Shown here in pieces: positions 9,130-21,528 of a DNA stretch of 64,000 bases. How positions within the stretch are numbered: the first letter of the stretch is position 1; every line of letters begins with the position of its first letter. A program made the position numbers and the translations under genes. The stretch comes from Brucella pituitosa (GTDB lineage: Bacteria; Pseudomonadota; Alphaproteobacteria; Rhizobiales; Rhizobiaceae): positions 186,001 to 250,000 of the forward strand of contig NZ_PYSY02000002.1 in NCBI RefSeq assembly GCF_003049685.1. The letters run 5' to 3'. Below the pieces are notes generated by a model. It ran no database searches. It was not told the DNA's origin and saw only the letters and a list, made by a program, of their open reading frames with translations.

Positions 9130-10246
9130 GAAACCTCCGGCCGGAGAACGCATCACCAGCAAGTTGTTTGGCATCGGCTGCTATTTCCTTCGCCACGATC
9201 AAGGCGTGGTTGGCCGCAAGCGTGACGCCGGAATGGCACATGACGGCATAAGCGCCCGGGTGGCTTTCGGATTGTTCGTAAATCGGCAGGCCGTCCGGTG
9301 TCTTGACCCGAAACCCGGCCCAACTGCGAATGACATTGACATCGGCCAGATGCGGGAATGTCCGCACTGCCCTGTTGGCCAGAACCGCGCTGATATCCTG
9401 ATTGGTGGCGATACGGTCCGTGTGGGTTTCCTGACTATCGCCGATCATCACGCCTCCTTCATCCGCCTGCCGCAGCGTGGCCGCTGTATAGGGGAAGAAG
9501 GGCGCGCATTTCTCCGTTACAAGAATTTGGCCTTTGCTGCGCACGACCGGCGCTTCAAGACCGACACTCCTGGCAAGCTCTGCATTGCCGTTGCCCGCAG
9601 CCAGAATGACGCGTTCGGCAAAGACCTCGCCCCATGCACCGCTTAACAGAAAACCGCCGTTTTGCGGGGTGATGGACGAGACTTCACAATGCGGTTCATA
9701 GGAAGCGCCGAGTTTGATCATGCCCGTATGCAAAGCGCGAAACAGGCGCAACGAATTTACATCGCCGTCCATCGGCGAATAGATCGAGCCGATCACATCC
9801 CGCCCGATGGAGGGCACCATTCTGGCCGTTTCCTGATGGTCGAGCACGACATGTTCCGAAGCGTCATTGCCAAGTTCCCGCGCCACTGTCGCGACGTCTT
9901 CCGCAAACATTGCAAGCTCACGCTCGTCGAGGCAAAAGGTGAAAGCGCCGGTCTGTCTGAGTGCGACATCAAGACCGGTCACATCCCGCAACTCGTCTGC
10001 GAAAGCGGGCCACAGGCGCGCAGATTGCATTGTCCAACGGGCATAGTGTGGTGCGCCTACGCCTTTGCCCTGTACCCAGATGAGTGCGAAATTGGCACGG
10101 GATGCGCGCAGGGACAGGTCTTCTCCATCAAGAAGCATTGGACGCAGACCGGATCGGGCGAGACCCCAGGCGATGGCAGAGCCCACCAGTCCCGCTCCGA
10201 TAATGACTATGTTCTGATCCGGCAATCTGCGCATTCGTAAATTCAT
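9119..10246 (-). CDS. FAD-dependent oxidoreductase, opine oxidase subunit B-like
   Basis: The protein (375 residues) is a DAO-fold flavoenzyme of the OoxB/HcnC group, the catalytic amine-oxidising subunit of heteromeric opine-type dehydrogenases. The dinucleotide motif IVIIGAGLVGSAIAWGLA starts near residue 13, and LRASRANFALIWVQGKG is the family flavin-proximal segment. The C-terminus has the PGAYAVMCHSGVTLAANHA contact. It is intact, unlike several neighbours. It follows the binding-protein gene after a GC-rich hairpin and overlaps the 2Fe-2S subunit. Confidence 0.87.
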   Translation of the reverse strand: MNLRMRRLPDQNIVIIGAGLVGSAIAWGLARSGLRPMLLDGEDLSLRASRANFALIWVQGKGVGAPHYARWTMQSARLWPAFADELRDVTGLDVALRQTGAFTFCLDERELAMFAEDVATVARELGNDASEHVVLDHQETARMVPSIGRDVIGSIYSPMDGDVNSLRLFRALHTGMIKLGASYEPHCEVSSITPQNGGFLLSGAWGEVFAERVILAAGNGNAELARSVGLEAPVVRSKGQILVTEKCAPFFPYTAATLRQADEGGVMIGDSQETHTDRIATNQDISAVLANRAVRTFPHLADVNVIRSWAGFRVKTPDGLPIYEQSESHPGAYAVMCHSGVTLAANHALIVAKEIAADAKQLAGDAFSGRRFHVS

Positions 10247-10271
10247 TCTGTTGTCACAGTGTCGTCAGGGG

Positions 10272-11948
<1,677 letters not shown>

Positions 11949-11949
<1 letters not shown>

Positions 11950-12673
11950 TATGAGTTTCCTCCAGCGGCATGCACGATGACAGGCTGACGCTGGGCCGCC
12001 GAAAGGCGGTATTCCAGCAGTTTGAAGATTCTGGTGACCACGAAATTCAAGAGGAGATAGATCGCGCCTGCGCAGATGAAGACTTCGACCGGCCGATAGG
12101 TGGCAGAAATCAGCTTGGCTGCCAGCCCTGTCACTTCCATCATTGTGATGGTTGATGCCAGCGCCGTGGACTTCACCATCAAGATGACTTCGTTCGAATA
12201 GGCGGGCAGCATCTGCCGCAGAGCCTGCGGGCCAGAATGCGACGGCCGAGTGTAAAGCCGCTCATGCCATAAGCGCGCGCCGCTTCGATCTGTCCGGTCG
12301 CGACCGACAGAACGCCGCCACGTATGATTTCGGCGCTATAGGCAGCTGTATTGAGTGCCAGAGCCAGCACCGCGCACCAATAGGGTTCGCGTAGAAACGG
12401 CCAGAGAAAGCTCCGGCGCAGTTCGGGAAACTGGCTGAGACCGTAATAGATGATGTAGAGCTGGACCAGCAGCGGGGTGCCGCGCAGCACGAAGATATAA
12501 CCTCGCGCAATGAGGTCCAGTACCAGATTGCCCGACAGACGCATCGTGGCCAGTATGGTGGCCAGCACGGCACCGCTGATAACTGATAGTGCCATCAGTT
12601 GAAGCGTCAGCGGGATACCGCGACAAAGCTGAACGAAACTGTCGAACATGAATGGAAGGTCGAGAAAGCTCAT
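11949..12673 (-). pseudogene. Amino-acid/opine ABC transporter permease (HisM-like), frameshifted
   Basis: The two frames together encode a 241-residue inner-membrane permease. The N-terminal part has the HisM-type region VISGAVLATILATMRLSGN and LRGTPLLVQLYIIYYGL. The C-terminal part contains [21 protein letters not shown], the loop that contacts the ATPase, and the last membrane helices. The break is at a GGG run at 12229-12231; one more G (GCC CCG on the coding strand) restores [17 protein letters not shown]. The start overlaps the previous permease stop by four bases. A polar amino-acid importer without this subunit would not function. Confidence 0.83.
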
Positions 12674-13393
12674 ACCGCCCTCCGGATGCCGCGCATCGCG
12701 CGTCTTTCGGCGTTCTTGAACAGCAAGCCCGATGCGAATGTGATGACGAGATAAAGCAGCCCGGCGGTCAGGAAGAAGGTGAATGGCTTGCGGGTTGATC
12801 CAGCGCCGATTTGCGCCTGACGCATCAGTTCAACCAGTCCAACGACCGAGATCAGCGCGGATTCTTTCAATACGAGCTGCCACATTGCCGATGCCCGGAA
12901 TGGCGAAGCGCGCCGCCTGCGGAACCATGATGCGGCGAAACAGCAGACGCGGCGGCATGCCATAGGCTTTGGCAGCCTCGATTTCGCCTTTGGGGAGTGC
13001 CAGCACCGCGCCGCGATAAACTTCCGCCTGATAAGCGCCCGATACCACACCGATGGCCAGTGCACCGGTGATGAAGATTGGCGCACTGACGAAACCTTGT
13101 CCGCCGAACAACGCGCCAATCTGGCTCAACACGGCGCTGCTGCCGAAATAGAACAGATAAATGACCAGAAGATCGGGGATGCCGCGAAGCACCGTCGAAT
13201 AGCCGTCAGCCGCAATTCTGAGAATGCGCTGCGATGAGAATGAAGCGGCAGCGGCAATCATGCCGAATATTGCGCCTGCCGCGAAACCGCAAAAGGCTAC
13301 CGCGAGTGTCATGCCGGTGGCCCGGAGCATATCATAGCCCCAGCCGTCTTCGGCAAAACCCAACAAATCGAGATATGCGCTGACCGCACCCAA
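12670..13393 (-). pseudogene. Amino-acid/opine ABC transporter permease (HisQ-like), frameshifted
   Basis: First gene of the minus-strand operon. The combined frames give about 241 residues with five predicted membrane helices and the segments LRGIPDLLVIYLFYFG and GEIEAAKAYGMPPRLLFRRIMVPQAARFAIPGIGN, typical of HisQ/OccQ. At about 12884 the frame breaks; the continuation is MWQLVLKESALISVVGLVELMRQAQ in another frame. Loss of two bases (AATATG to AATG on the coding strand) explains it simply. The start appears to be TTG at 13393, with a weak AGGGAA upstream. Confidence 0.82.
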
Positions 13394-13500
13394 CTGCTTA
13401 GTTCCCTTTTTATGTCCGGTGCTTTCGTCGCGCCGATACGTTTATGGGAGTGGTTTGACAGCGGGGCTCAATACAGTCAAATTCGAAATGAAGCCCAGAG

Positions 13501-13517
13501 CATAACCAAATATTATG
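13501..13517. promoter_or_regulatory. LysR-type T-N11-A box
   Basis: CATAACCAAATATTATG has perfect 5-bp arms (CATAA/TTATG) and contains T-N11-A. It sits eight bases before the LysR start and about 110 bases from the divergent permease, the usual place for an autoregulatory and activator site in opine-type LysR systems. Confidence 0.5.
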
Positions 13518-13521
13518 GTGA

Positions 13522-14411
<890 letters not shown>

Positions 14412-14432
14412 AGATAGGGGGCTTTGGGGGGC

Positions 14433-15404
14433 TCAATCCTGGTAGATGCGCTCCTCAAGGGGTGTTGATGCAATGATAGATTTCAGTCCGGCCAGCATGG
14501 CCTTTTCCGCCTTGTTGAGGTTGGCTTCAGGATTGTGGATCAGGAAAACATCGATGGCAGGAGGGTTGTCGTAAGGCGGCAGACGCCAGAGAAGGCCGTC
14601 ATCGATCTCGCGTCGCGCGACATGCAATGGAAGTGGACCGATGCCAAGCCCGGTGATGATCATCCTGCGCACTTCTTCGAGGCTCGACGAGGTGCCGACC
14701 ACATCCGGTGAAAGTCGCGCCTCACTGCGCAACAGGGCTACGGGTCGCAGCGCGTCTGCAATATGATCTGTCTGGAACGAAACCGATGGTTCTCCCTTCA
14801 GATCGGCAAGGGTCAGTCCGGACTGGCCGAACATCCGGTGCCGGGGCCCGCAGAAAAACCCGAAGAACTCACGATAGACCATGGTGTAGTCGAGCGCGGG
14901 ATCGCGATTACTCACCAGACCAAGGCCGAAAGAAGCGCGCTTCTCGCGCACAAGCCGCGCGACTTCTGTACTGGCGGATACGTTGATCGTCAGTGTCGCA
15001 TTGGGATGCTGTTCATGAAACAGCGCGAGCGCCTGATCGAAGATCGGCGATATGATGTGGCTGGCGACAGAGATGGTGACATGGCCAGTAACATTGTCAC
15101 CGACACCGCGCACCAGTTGCGGCAGCTGTGAAATGGCGCCGAAGACCTCAATGCTCTGTTCGTAAAGCAGTTTGCCGACGTCCGTCAGTTCAAAATGGGT
15201 TGCGTCGCGCTCCACCAGCCGCTGGCCGATGCGGTCTTCCAATCGGCGCAACGCATTGCTTACGCTTGGTTGTTTGAGGTTGAGACGCTCTGCCGCGCGG
15301 GTGATGCTTTTTACTTCAGCAATCACCACAAAACTGCGCAGAAGGTTCCAGTCCAGATCCCAGACAAGGCGTTCAGGGCGATGCAGCGACATGAGGTCAT
15401 CCAT
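14433..15404 (-). CDS. LysR family transcriptional regulator
   Basis: This intact 323-residue LysR regulator is divergent from the ten-gene operon starting at 15529 and is its most likely regulator. The winged helix is at about residues 18-80 (NLLRSFVVIAEVKSITRAAERLNLKQPSVSNALRRLEDRIG), followed by a periplasmic-binding-fold effector domain. A second ATG lies four codons downstream. The gene is convergent with the broken LysR gene, with 21 bases between stops. The 124-base divergent gap contains several AT-rich dyads, including ATTCATGA and its complement about 52 bases apart. Confidence 0.9.
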   Translation of the reverse strand: MDDLMSLHRPERLVWDLDWNLLRSFVVIAEVKSITRAAERLNLKQPSVSNALRRLEDRIGQRLVERDATHFELTDVGKLLYEQSIEVFGAISQLPQLVRGVGDNVTGHVTISVASHIISPIFDQALALFHEQHPNATLTINVSASTEVARLVREKRASFGLGLVSNRDPALDYTMVYREFFGFFCGPRHRMFGQSGLTLADLKGEPSVSFQTDHIADALRPVALLRSEARLSPDVVGTSSSLEEVRRMIITGLGIGPLPLHVARREIDDGLLWRLPPYDNPPAIDVFLIHNPEANLNKAEKAMLAGLKSIIASTPLEERIYQD

Positions 15405-15528
15405 TCATGAAATCTATGCAATCTATTCCCATTATCTATTTGCGAAATGCATCCATAAAAGCAATCATGAATATTGGAAGGCATCAAATAGCCTCAAGAA
15501 AAACAAACAAGAGGAAGTCGGGAACAGC

Positions 15529-16317
15529 ATGTTTAACAAATTCACGGGTTTCATTGCTGCGGCCGCGATTGCCGCCACTGCAGTTTTTGCGGTTGCGCCC
15601 GCACAGGCGGATGATCTTGAAAAGATCAAGGCATCGGGCGAACTGAAGATCGCCATGAGCGGCCAGTACCCGCCGTTCAATTTCGTCAATGAAAAGAACG
15701 AGGTCGTGGGCTTCGACGCCTCCATCGGTTCGGCGATTGCCGAGCGCATGCAGTTGAAGCCGCAGCTCATCACCACCGCATGGGATGGTATTGTCGCCGG
15801 CCTTCGGGCAGGCAAGTTCGATACGGTGGTTGGCTCCATGACGATTACGCCGGAACGCGAGAAGGCTGTGGATTTCGTGGGACCTTACTATCATGCGGGC
15901 CGCGCGGTTTTCGTGAAGGAAGATTCCGCCGTTCAGAAGCTCGACGATCTCAAGGGCAAGACACTGGGCGTAACGCTTGGTGAAACCCATGAAAAAATGG
16001 GCGCGCGAACAGGGGGGGGCTGGACCATTCGCACCTATAAGGGTCTGCCGGAGCTGATGCTCGAACTGAATGCCGGTCGTGTCGACGCCATCGTCGTCGA
16101 CAACATCCCGGTCATGGTGGCGATCAAGGAAACCGGCCAGAAGGTCCGCAGGCTCGATACGCCTGATATCGAAGGCGGCAGCGTTGCGATCGGTATCGCC
16201 ATCCGCAAGAACAATCCAGAGCTGAAGGCTGCAATGCAGAAGGCTCTCGACGAGATCATGGCCGACGGCACCTATGAGAAGATCTCAATGCAATGGGTTG
16301 GAAGCGATATCCGCTGA
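15529..16317 (+). CDS. Amino-acid ABC transporter substrate-binding protein (family 3)
   Basis: This 262-residue binding protein of a polar amino-acid importer is the first gene of the catabolic operon. The signal peptide runs to about residue 27 (APAQA-DD), and the mature start LEKIKASGELKIAMSGQYPPFNFV is typical. The start is chosen because GAGGAAG lies 12 bases upstream; the frame is open much further left without a better site. Residues around 155-163 read HEKMGARTGGGW, where relatives have HEKWAREQGGW. The difference fits an extra A in one run and two extra G in a run of eight at 16012-16019, which together restore the frame. Ligand unknown. Confidence 0.9.
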   Translation: MFNKFTGFIAAAAIAATAVFAVAPAQADDLEKIKASGELKIAMSGQYPPFNFVNEKNEVVGFDASIGSAIAERMQLKPQLITTAWDGIVAGLRAGKFDTVVGSMTITPEREKAVDFVGPYYHAGRAVFVKEDSAVQKLDDLKGKTLGVTLGETHEKMGARTGGGWTIRTYKGLPELMLELNAGRVDAIVVDNIPVMVAIKETGQKVRRLDTPDIEGGSVAIGIAIRKNNPELKAAMQKALDEIMADGTYEKISMQWVGSDIR

Positions 16318-16326
16318 TGCGTCATC

Positions 16327-16351
16327 CCGGCCCGGCATATGTCCGGGCCGG
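16327..16351. other. GC-rich hairpin after the binding-protein gene
   Basis: A perfect 9-bp all-GC stem (CCGGCCCGG, loop CATATGT, complement) lies in the 62-base gap between binding protein and permease. It has no T run. It probably protects the upstream mRNA and gives an excess of binding protein, as for the stem at 10272. Confidence 0.55.
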
Positions 16352-16379
16352 TTGAGAACCGATTGACCGGAGTTTTCCG

Positions 16380-17027
16380 ATGGATTTTGCGTTGATGCAG
16401 CGCGTCCTCCCGTTCTTTCTGGAGGCGGCATGGGTGACTGTCCAAATTTCTGCTCTGGCCCTGGTGTTGGGTCTGGCCGTCGCGGCGGTCCTCGTTAACG
16501 GGCGTCTGTCCCGCTCGGTCATCCTGCGATGGCTTGCGGCAGCCTATGTCAGTGTCTTTCGCGGCACGCCTTGCCTTGTGCAGCTCTTCATTCTCTATTT
16601 CGGCGGTCCGCAGATCGGCATCAATCTGGAACCGTTTGCTGCTGGCGTTATCGGGCTTGGGCTGAATATCGGCGCCTATATGTCGGAATCGATCCGCGGC
16701 GCAATTCAGAGCGTTGATCGCGGCCAGATGGAAGCTGCCCGTTCCATCGGCTTTGGGCGAGGGCAGACGATGCGGTTCGTCGTGCTGCCGCAGGCAGCCC
16801 GGCTGATGATCCGCCCTCTCGGTGTCAATACGATTGCACTCCTGAAGGGCTCGGCGCTGGTTTCCACCATTTCAGTGGTTGAACTGACCTACACGGCGCA
16901 GCGTTTCATCGGTTCCACCTACAAACCGTTCGAGATTTTCGGCGTTGCAGCCGTTCTCTACATGATCATCATCTATATCGTGGCGCGCGGGGTCGATCTT
17001 CTCGACAAGCGCTTCGCGGCGCAGTGA
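16380..17027 (+). CDS. Amino-acid ABC transporter permease (HisM/GlnP-like)
   Basis: This 215-residue inner-membrane permease has about five hydrophobic helices. VFRGTPCLVQLFILYFGGPQIG and GQMEAARSIGFGRGQTMRFVVLPQAARLMI are the classic HisMQ features; the second holds the EAA loop that docks to the ATPase. The gene is intact and overlaps a possible GTG start of the next permease, so the importer genes are coupled. It is part of the importer feeding the downstream catabolic enzymes. Confidence 0.92.
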   Translation: MDFALMQRVLPFFLEAAWVTVQISALALVLGLAVAAVLVNGRLSRSVILRWLAAAYVSVFRGTPCLVQLFILYFGGPQIGINLEPFAAGVIGLGLNIGAYMSESIRGAIQSVDRGQMEAARSIGFGRGQTMRFVVLPQAARLMIRPLGVNTIALLKGSALVSTISVVELTYTAQRFIGSTYKPFEIFGVAAVLYMIIIYIVARGVDLLDKRFAAQ

Positions 17028-17038
17028 GGGAGGACTGG

Positions 17039-17698
17039 ATGCAAGCTCTCGATTTCAGCATCGTCGCTCCCTATACGGATCTGCTGTTGACAGGACTTTG
17101 GTGGACGCTGGTTCTGACCGTGGCGTCGGCTTTCCTCAGCTTCGTGCTCGGCATCGTATTTGCGCTCGTGGTGCTGTACGCGCCTAAGATTCTCGCATGG
17201 CCGGTGCGGTTCTTCATGTGGCTGTTCATGGGAACGCCGCTTCTGTTGCAGCTGTTCCTGATCTATTTCGGGCTGGTTCAGATCGGTATCGATATTCCGG
17301 CACTTGGCGCGGGCATCATCGGCCTTAGCCTCCACTTTGCCGTCTATAATGCCGATATCATCCGCGCGGGTATCGTGGCGGTCGATCCGGGTCAAATGGA
17401 AGGCGCGCGTTCCATCGGCTTCAGCCATGGTCAGGCTTTGCGCTACATCGTCATCCCGCAGGCGGTGCGCAATACGATCCCGCCCATCGGCAACAATATG
17501 ATCGTTCTTTTGAAGGATACGTCGCTGGTTTCGATCATCGGTATTGCGGAACTGGTGCACAGCGCGCAGCTTGCCATCAGCGAAACCTTCAGCCCGTTCG
17601 AATTCTACATCACCATCGCCGCCATCTACTACGTGGTCAATCTGGTTCTGGAAGCCAGCCTGCGGCGCATTGAAAGAAAAGTGGAGGTCACGCGATGA
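17039..17698 (+). CDS. Amino-acid ABC transporter permease (HisQ/GlnP-like)
   Basis: This is the second permease subunit, 219 residues. [21 protein letters not shown] and [36 protein letters not shown] mark the HisMQ fold and the EAA loop. A GTG five codons upstream overlaps the previous stop; ATG at 17039 is preferred because GGGAGG is placed correctly before it. It would pair with the preceding permease to form the channel. The stop overlaps the ATPase start by four bases. Confidence 0.92.
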   Translation: MQALDFSIVAPYTDLLLTGLWWTLVLTVASAFLSFVLGIVFALVVLYAPKILAWPVRFFMWLFMGTPLLLQLFLIYFGLVQIGIDIPALGAGIIGLSLHFAVYNADIIRAGIVAVDPGQMEGARSIGFSHGQALRYIVIPQAVRNTIPPIGNNMIVLLKDTSLVSIIGIAELVHSAQLAISETFSPFEFYITIAAIYYVVNLVLEASLRRIERKVEVTR

Positions 17699-18468
17699 GC
17701 AGCCCCAAAACCGCAAAACCGATGGTCGAAGTGAAGGGCGCCCGCAAAGCCTATGGCGAGCTGGAAGTGTTGAAAGGTATCGACCTTTCCGTGGCGCGTG
17801 GCCAGATCGTCGCCATCATCGGCCCCAGCGGCTCTGGCAAGAGCACGCTTCTGCGCTCGATCAATCATCTTGAAACGCTGAATGGCGGTGAAGTCTGGCT
17901 TGATGGCATGCAGGTCAATCAACCTGTCACCGGGCAGGCTTTCGAGAAACACATCAATGCCGTGCGCCAGCAGATGGGCATGGTGTTTCAGCACTTCAAC
18001 CTGTTTCCGCATCTGACAGTGCTGGAAAACATCACGCTCGGCCCCATCAAGCTCAAGGGCATGACGAAGGACGCTGCTCGTACGCTGGCGCTGGAGCTTT
18101 TGAAAAAGGTCGGGCTTGCCGACAAGATCGACGTCTACCCCTCGCGGCTGTCCGGCGGTCAGAAGCAGCGTGTGGCCATTGCCCGTGCGCTCGCCATGCA
18201 GCCGAAAGTGATGCTGTTCGACGAAGCGACTTCGGCACTCGATCCCGAGCTGGTGGACGAGGTCAATGCCGTCATGAAGCAGCTCGCCGCTGAACATATG
18301 ACGATGCTGATCGTCACGCATGAGATGCGATTTGCGGGCGAAGTGGCAGATCGCATCCTGTTCATGGATGGCGGTGTGGTGGTGGAAGAGGGGCCGCCGG
18401 ATCAGATTTTGAGCAATCCGGTGCAGGAGCGTACCCGCTCCTTCCTCAAGAAATATCTGGCCGCGTGA
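17695..18468 (+). CDS. Amino-acid ABC transporter ATP-binding protein
   Basis: This 257-residue ATPase has Walker [10 protein letters not shown] at 43-51, the Q-loop [17 protein letters not shown], the signature LSGGQKQR and Walker [14 protein letters not shown]. Family members normally have DEPTSALDP; the alanine instead of proline is a mild variant seen in some lineages. The gene overlaps the second permease by four bases, and nine bases separate it from the dimethylformamidase-like gene, so import and the first hydrolysis are co-expressed. Confidence 0.93.
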   Translation: MSSPKTAKPMVEVKGARKAYGELEVLKGIDLSVARGQIVAIIGPSGSGKSTLLRSINHLETLNGGEVWLDGMQVNQPVTGQAFEKHINAVRQQMGMVFQHFNLFPHLTVLENITLGPIKLKGMTKDAARTLALELLKKVGLADKIDVYPSRLSGGQKQRVAIARALAMQPKVMLFDEATSALDPELVDEVNAVMKQLAAEHMTMLIVTHEMRFAGEVADRILFMDGGVVVEEGPPDQILSNPVQERTRSFLKKYLAA

Positions 18469-18477
18469 GGTGATGGC

Positions 18478-20136
18478 ATGAACGAGAGAAACGCCAATGA
18501 GTTTGCCGATTTTGGGGAATTTCCCGATTTCGGGCTGACCCCGGCGCAGCGACGCGAAGCCGTACTTGGCCATTATTATGAATATCCCGGCATGGACGGG
18601 CCGCGTGGCGAAATCTGGTGCTACACCGATGCCTATTCTTATCTGCCGGGCACAACGGTTCATTTGCAGGTGAGTGCGACCGCCTCGCGCTTCGATATCG
18701 AAATCGTGCGCGATGGGGCGGTTGAAATGCCTGTCTTCTCAAAGCGCGGGATAGACTGCAAATGGCAGGAAACGCCAGCCCAATGTTCCGTTGTGGGCTG
18801 CGGCTGGGAGACGACATTTTCGTTCAAGACGGATGAGACTTGGCCTTCCGGCGCCTATCGCATTACGCTGCAAGCCGAAGGCAATGACGGTCAGCTGATC
18901 CATTGCCACCATCTGTTCATCCTGCGTCCTGTGGCAGGCCGTAAGCCCGGTCGTATCCTGCAGGTTGCAGCGACCGGCACGTGGACGGCCTATAATACCT
19001 GGGGCGGTTCCAACCACTATCAGGGCATTACCGGGCCGAATGGCGATCAATATGCGACGACGGTAAGTATCGAGCGTCCGTTCTGCCGTGGCTTCGCGCT
19101 GTTACCGTCCGATGCGCCTCGCGTGCCGCTGGAGTTTGTGACGCCGCCTGCCGCCCCTCCACGCTATCCGCATATGGAATGGGCCTTTGCCAATGGCTAT
19201 TCCAAGAAATATGCCTCATCCGGCTGGGCCAGCTATGACAGCCTGTTCTTCCGCTGGGCTGAACGGGAAGGCTTTGCGATTGATCTCGCCAGCCAGCATG
19301 AGCTGCATTTCTCGCCGGAAATCCTCGACGGTTATGATTGCGTGGCTTTTGTCGGTCACGACGAATATTGGACATGGGAAATGCGCGATGCCGTCGATCA
19401 TTATGTCGATGGCGGCGGTCGTGCGGCCCGTTTTGCGGGCAACTTCATGTGGCAGACGCGGCTTGAAGATGATGGCAAGCGCCAGACTTGCTACAAATAT
19501 CGCGCCCGCGCCGAAGACCCGGTCTATCGCTCCGCCGATCCACGGCGCACCAGCGGTTGCTGGGAAGCGACTGAAACCGGACGGCCTGCTGCCGAAACTT
19601 TCGGCCTCAATGCGTTGCGCGGGCTTTATGTCGGCTGGGGCGGTTGCGCCCCGCGGGGCGTACACGGTTTCCCGGTCTATCGCCCAGAGCATTGGGCCTT
19701 TGCGGGAACCGGCATCTATTACGGCGATCTCCTGGGCTCGGAAGGTCACGCCTTCGGCTATGAGGTCGACGGGCTCGACTATGTGATCCGGGGCGGTCTG
19801 CCTGAACCGGAGGAGGGCAGCGGCGCACCTGATGGATTGCAGATTCTGGCGCTCGGCATGTCGTCTCTCAAGGAAGAGAGCGCGGATATTCCAGCCGACG
19901 ACCAGTTCCTCTCCGATGCCGATGCCAAATTCGTTGCCGATACGCTGATCGGCGACAATGGTGATACAGCCGTCGAACGCATTAAGCGCGGCTGCGGCAT
20001 GATCGTCAATTTCCCACGCGGCAAGGGCGAGGTCTTCCACGCCGGAAGCTGCGAGTGGGTAGCGGCTCTCAAACGCGGCGACCGCATGGTCGAGCGTGTG
20101 ACCGCCAATGTTCTCAACCAATATCTCAAGCGCTGA
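18478..20136 (+). CDS. N,N-dimethylformamidase large-subunit-like hydrolase
   Basis: This 552-residue protein matches the C-terminal domain of the dimethylformamidase large subunit. That enzyme is a metal-dependent amidase; the characterised Paracoccus enzyme holds a mononuclear iron by two tyrosines and a glutamate. Visible family blocks are TGTWTAYNTWGGSNHY at about 166-181 and FVGHDEYWTWEMRD at about 291-304, and the second probably contains a metal-ligand tyrosine. There is no signal peptide, so it is cytoplasmic. No separate small subunit is visible nearby. Its place between an importer and an aminotransferase suggests hydrolysis of an imported amide or N-acyl compound; the substrate is unlikely to be dimethylformamide itself (inference). 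Confidence 0.75.
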   Translation: MNERNANEFADFGEFPDFGLTPAQRREAVLGHYYEYPGMDGPRGEIWCYTDAYSYLPGTTVHLQVSATASRFDIEIVRDGAVEMPVFSKRGIDCKWQETPAQCSVVGCGWETTFSFKTDETWPSGAYRITLQAEGNDGQLIHCHHLFILRPVAGRKPGRILQVAATGTWTAYNTWGGSNHYQGITGPNGDQYATTVSIERPFCRGFALLPSDAPRVPLEFVTPPAAPPRYPHMEWAFANGYSKKYASSGWASYDSLFFRWAEREGFAIDLASQHELHFSPEILDGYDCVAFVGHDEYWTWEMRDAVDHYVDGGGRAARFAGNFMWQTRLEDDGKRQTCYKYRARAEDPVYRSADPRRTSGCWEATETGRPAAETFGLNALRGLYVGWGGCAPRGVHGFPVYRPEHWAFAGTGIYYGDLLGSEGHAFGYEVDGLDYVIRGGLPEPEEGSGAPDGLQILALGMSSLKEESADIPADDQFLSDADAKFVADTLIGDNGDTAVERIKRGCGMIVNFPRGKGEVFHAGSCEWVAALKRGDRMVERVTANVLNQYLKR

Positions 20137-20148
20137 CAGAGTAACGCC

Positions 20149-21516
20149 ATGCTCAACACAAAAACACAGAACGAACGCCCGGCTTCGCATCTTTTCTACC
20201 AGTCGCGCCTGCGCAGGCCGCTGGTGGATCGTGCCGAAGGCATCTATATCTGGGATCAGGACGGACGCCGCGTCATCGACGGGTCGAGCGGCGCGATGGT
20301 GGTCAATATCGGCCATGGCAATCGCAATGTGCTCGATGCCATGAAAGAGCAGATGGACCGCGTGACCTTCGCCTATCGCCTGCACTTTGAAAACGAACCG
20401 GCGGAAGATCTGGCACGCATGGCCGCCGAGCGTATGCCGGAGGGGCTGGACAAGATTTTCTTCGTTTCCGGCGGGTCGGAAGCGGTCGAATCCTGCATCA
20501 AGCTCGCCCGTCAATGGGCGGTCGCGACCGGGCAGTGCACACGCTGGAAAGTGATTTCGCGGTTTCCGTCTTACCATGGCGGTACGCTTGGGGCGCTGGC
20601 GGTCACCGGTTATGCGGCTTTGAGCGAGCCTTTCGCACCCATCATGCGCGAAATGCCAAAAGTCCCTGCACCGACTGCCTATCTCGACCGCGACAATCTC
20701 ACGATGGAACAACGCGGCCAGAAATATGCCGACATGCTGGAGGAGAAGATTCAGGAAGAGGGGCCCGAAAGCGTACTCGCCTTTATCATGGAGCCGATCG
20801 GTGGAGCATCGACCGGCGCGCTGGTTGCGCCCGACAGTTACTATCCGCGTATCCGCGAAATCTGCGACCGTTATGGCATCCTGCTCATCCACGACGAGGT
20901 GATGAGCGGCGCGGGACGTACCGGCAAGTTTCTGGGCGGCGACCACTGGAACTGCAAGCCCGATCTCATCGCGCTTTCGAAGGGTTTCGCCTCCGGTTAT
21001 TGCCCGCTTGGCGCAATGGCGGCGCCCGGACGCATTGTGCAGCCGGTTCTGGATGCTGGCGGCTTCCTGCACGGCTTCACTTATGCGGGCAATCCACTGG
21101 CTTGCGCGGCAGGCAAGGCGGTGCTTCAGGAGATTGATCGTCTCGATCTGGTCGGCAATGCCGCCCATATGGGCGATGCGCTGAAGGGCGAGCTGGAAGG
21201 ACTGGCGAAGCGCTTCCCGTTCATCGGTGATGTGCGCGGTAAGGGGTTGTTGCTGGCCGCCGAATTCGTGTCCGATCCCGAGACCATGAAGCCGTTGCCG
21301 AAGGAACTGAACGCCCATCAGCGCATGGTCGATCTTGCCTATGAGCGCGGTCTGATCATCTATTCGCGCCGCACGCGGGGTGGTGTTGAAGGCGATCACT
21401 TCCTCGTCTGTCCTCCGATGATCATAAGTCGAGAACAGGTCGGCGAGATCACCGCGATCCTCGGCGATACGCTGGAGGTTCTGGCGCGTGAACTCAAGCT
21501 GCCCGTGAACGCATAA
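20149..21516 (+). CDS. Class III PLP-dependent aminotransferase
   Basis: This 455-residue fold-type I aminotransferase belongs to the omega-amino-acid/diamine group. Lys278 in ALSKGFASGY is the expected PLP Schiff-base lysine, and Asp249 in LLIHDEVMSGAGRTG binds the pyridine nitrogen. SGGSEAVESCIKLAR (107-121) contacts the phosphate. It would convert a terminal amine to an aldehyde or a beta-amino acid to a beta-keto acid. The following gene encodes a beta-keto acid cleavage enzyme, so the second possibility fits well. It sits 12 bases behind the hydrolase. Confidence 0.9.
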   Translation: MLNTKTQNERPASHLFYQSRLRRPLVDRAEGIYIWDQDGRRVIDGSSGAMVVNIGHGNRNVLDAMKEQMDRVTFAYRLHFENEPAEDLARMAAERMPEGLDKIFFVSGGSEAVESCIKLARQWAVATGQCTRWKVISRFPSYHGGTLGALAVTGYAALSEPFAPIMREMPKVPAPTAYLDRDNLTMEQRGQKYADMLEEKIQEEGPESVLAFIMEPIGGASTGALVAPDSYYPRIREICDRYGILLIHDEVMSGAGRTGKFLGGDHWNCKPDLIALSKGFASGYCPLGAMAAPGRIVQPVLDAGGFLHGFTYAGNPLACAAGKAVLQEIDRLDLVGNAAHMGDALKGELEGLAKRFPFIGDVRGKGLLLAAEFVSDPETMKPLPKELNAHQRMVDLAYERGLIIYSRRTRGGVEGDHFLVCPPMIISREQVGEITAILGDTLEVLARELKLPVNA

Positions 21517-21528
21517 GGAAACCGGATC

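Noticed and set aside
15172..15528. N-terminal extension of the binding protein to 15172
   Set aside because: The extension would precede the signal peptide and overlap the divergent regulatory gap and the LysR gene; the start at 15529 has a proper ribosome site.
17629..18663. A 344-codon minus-strand frame across the ABC ATPase gene
   Set aside because: Antisense to an intact ATPase with Walker and signature motifs; no independent support.
18478..20136. A complete two-subunit dimethylformamidase
   Set aside because: No small-subunit gene is found nearby and the protein is shorter than the known large subunit, so only a domain relationship is claimed.
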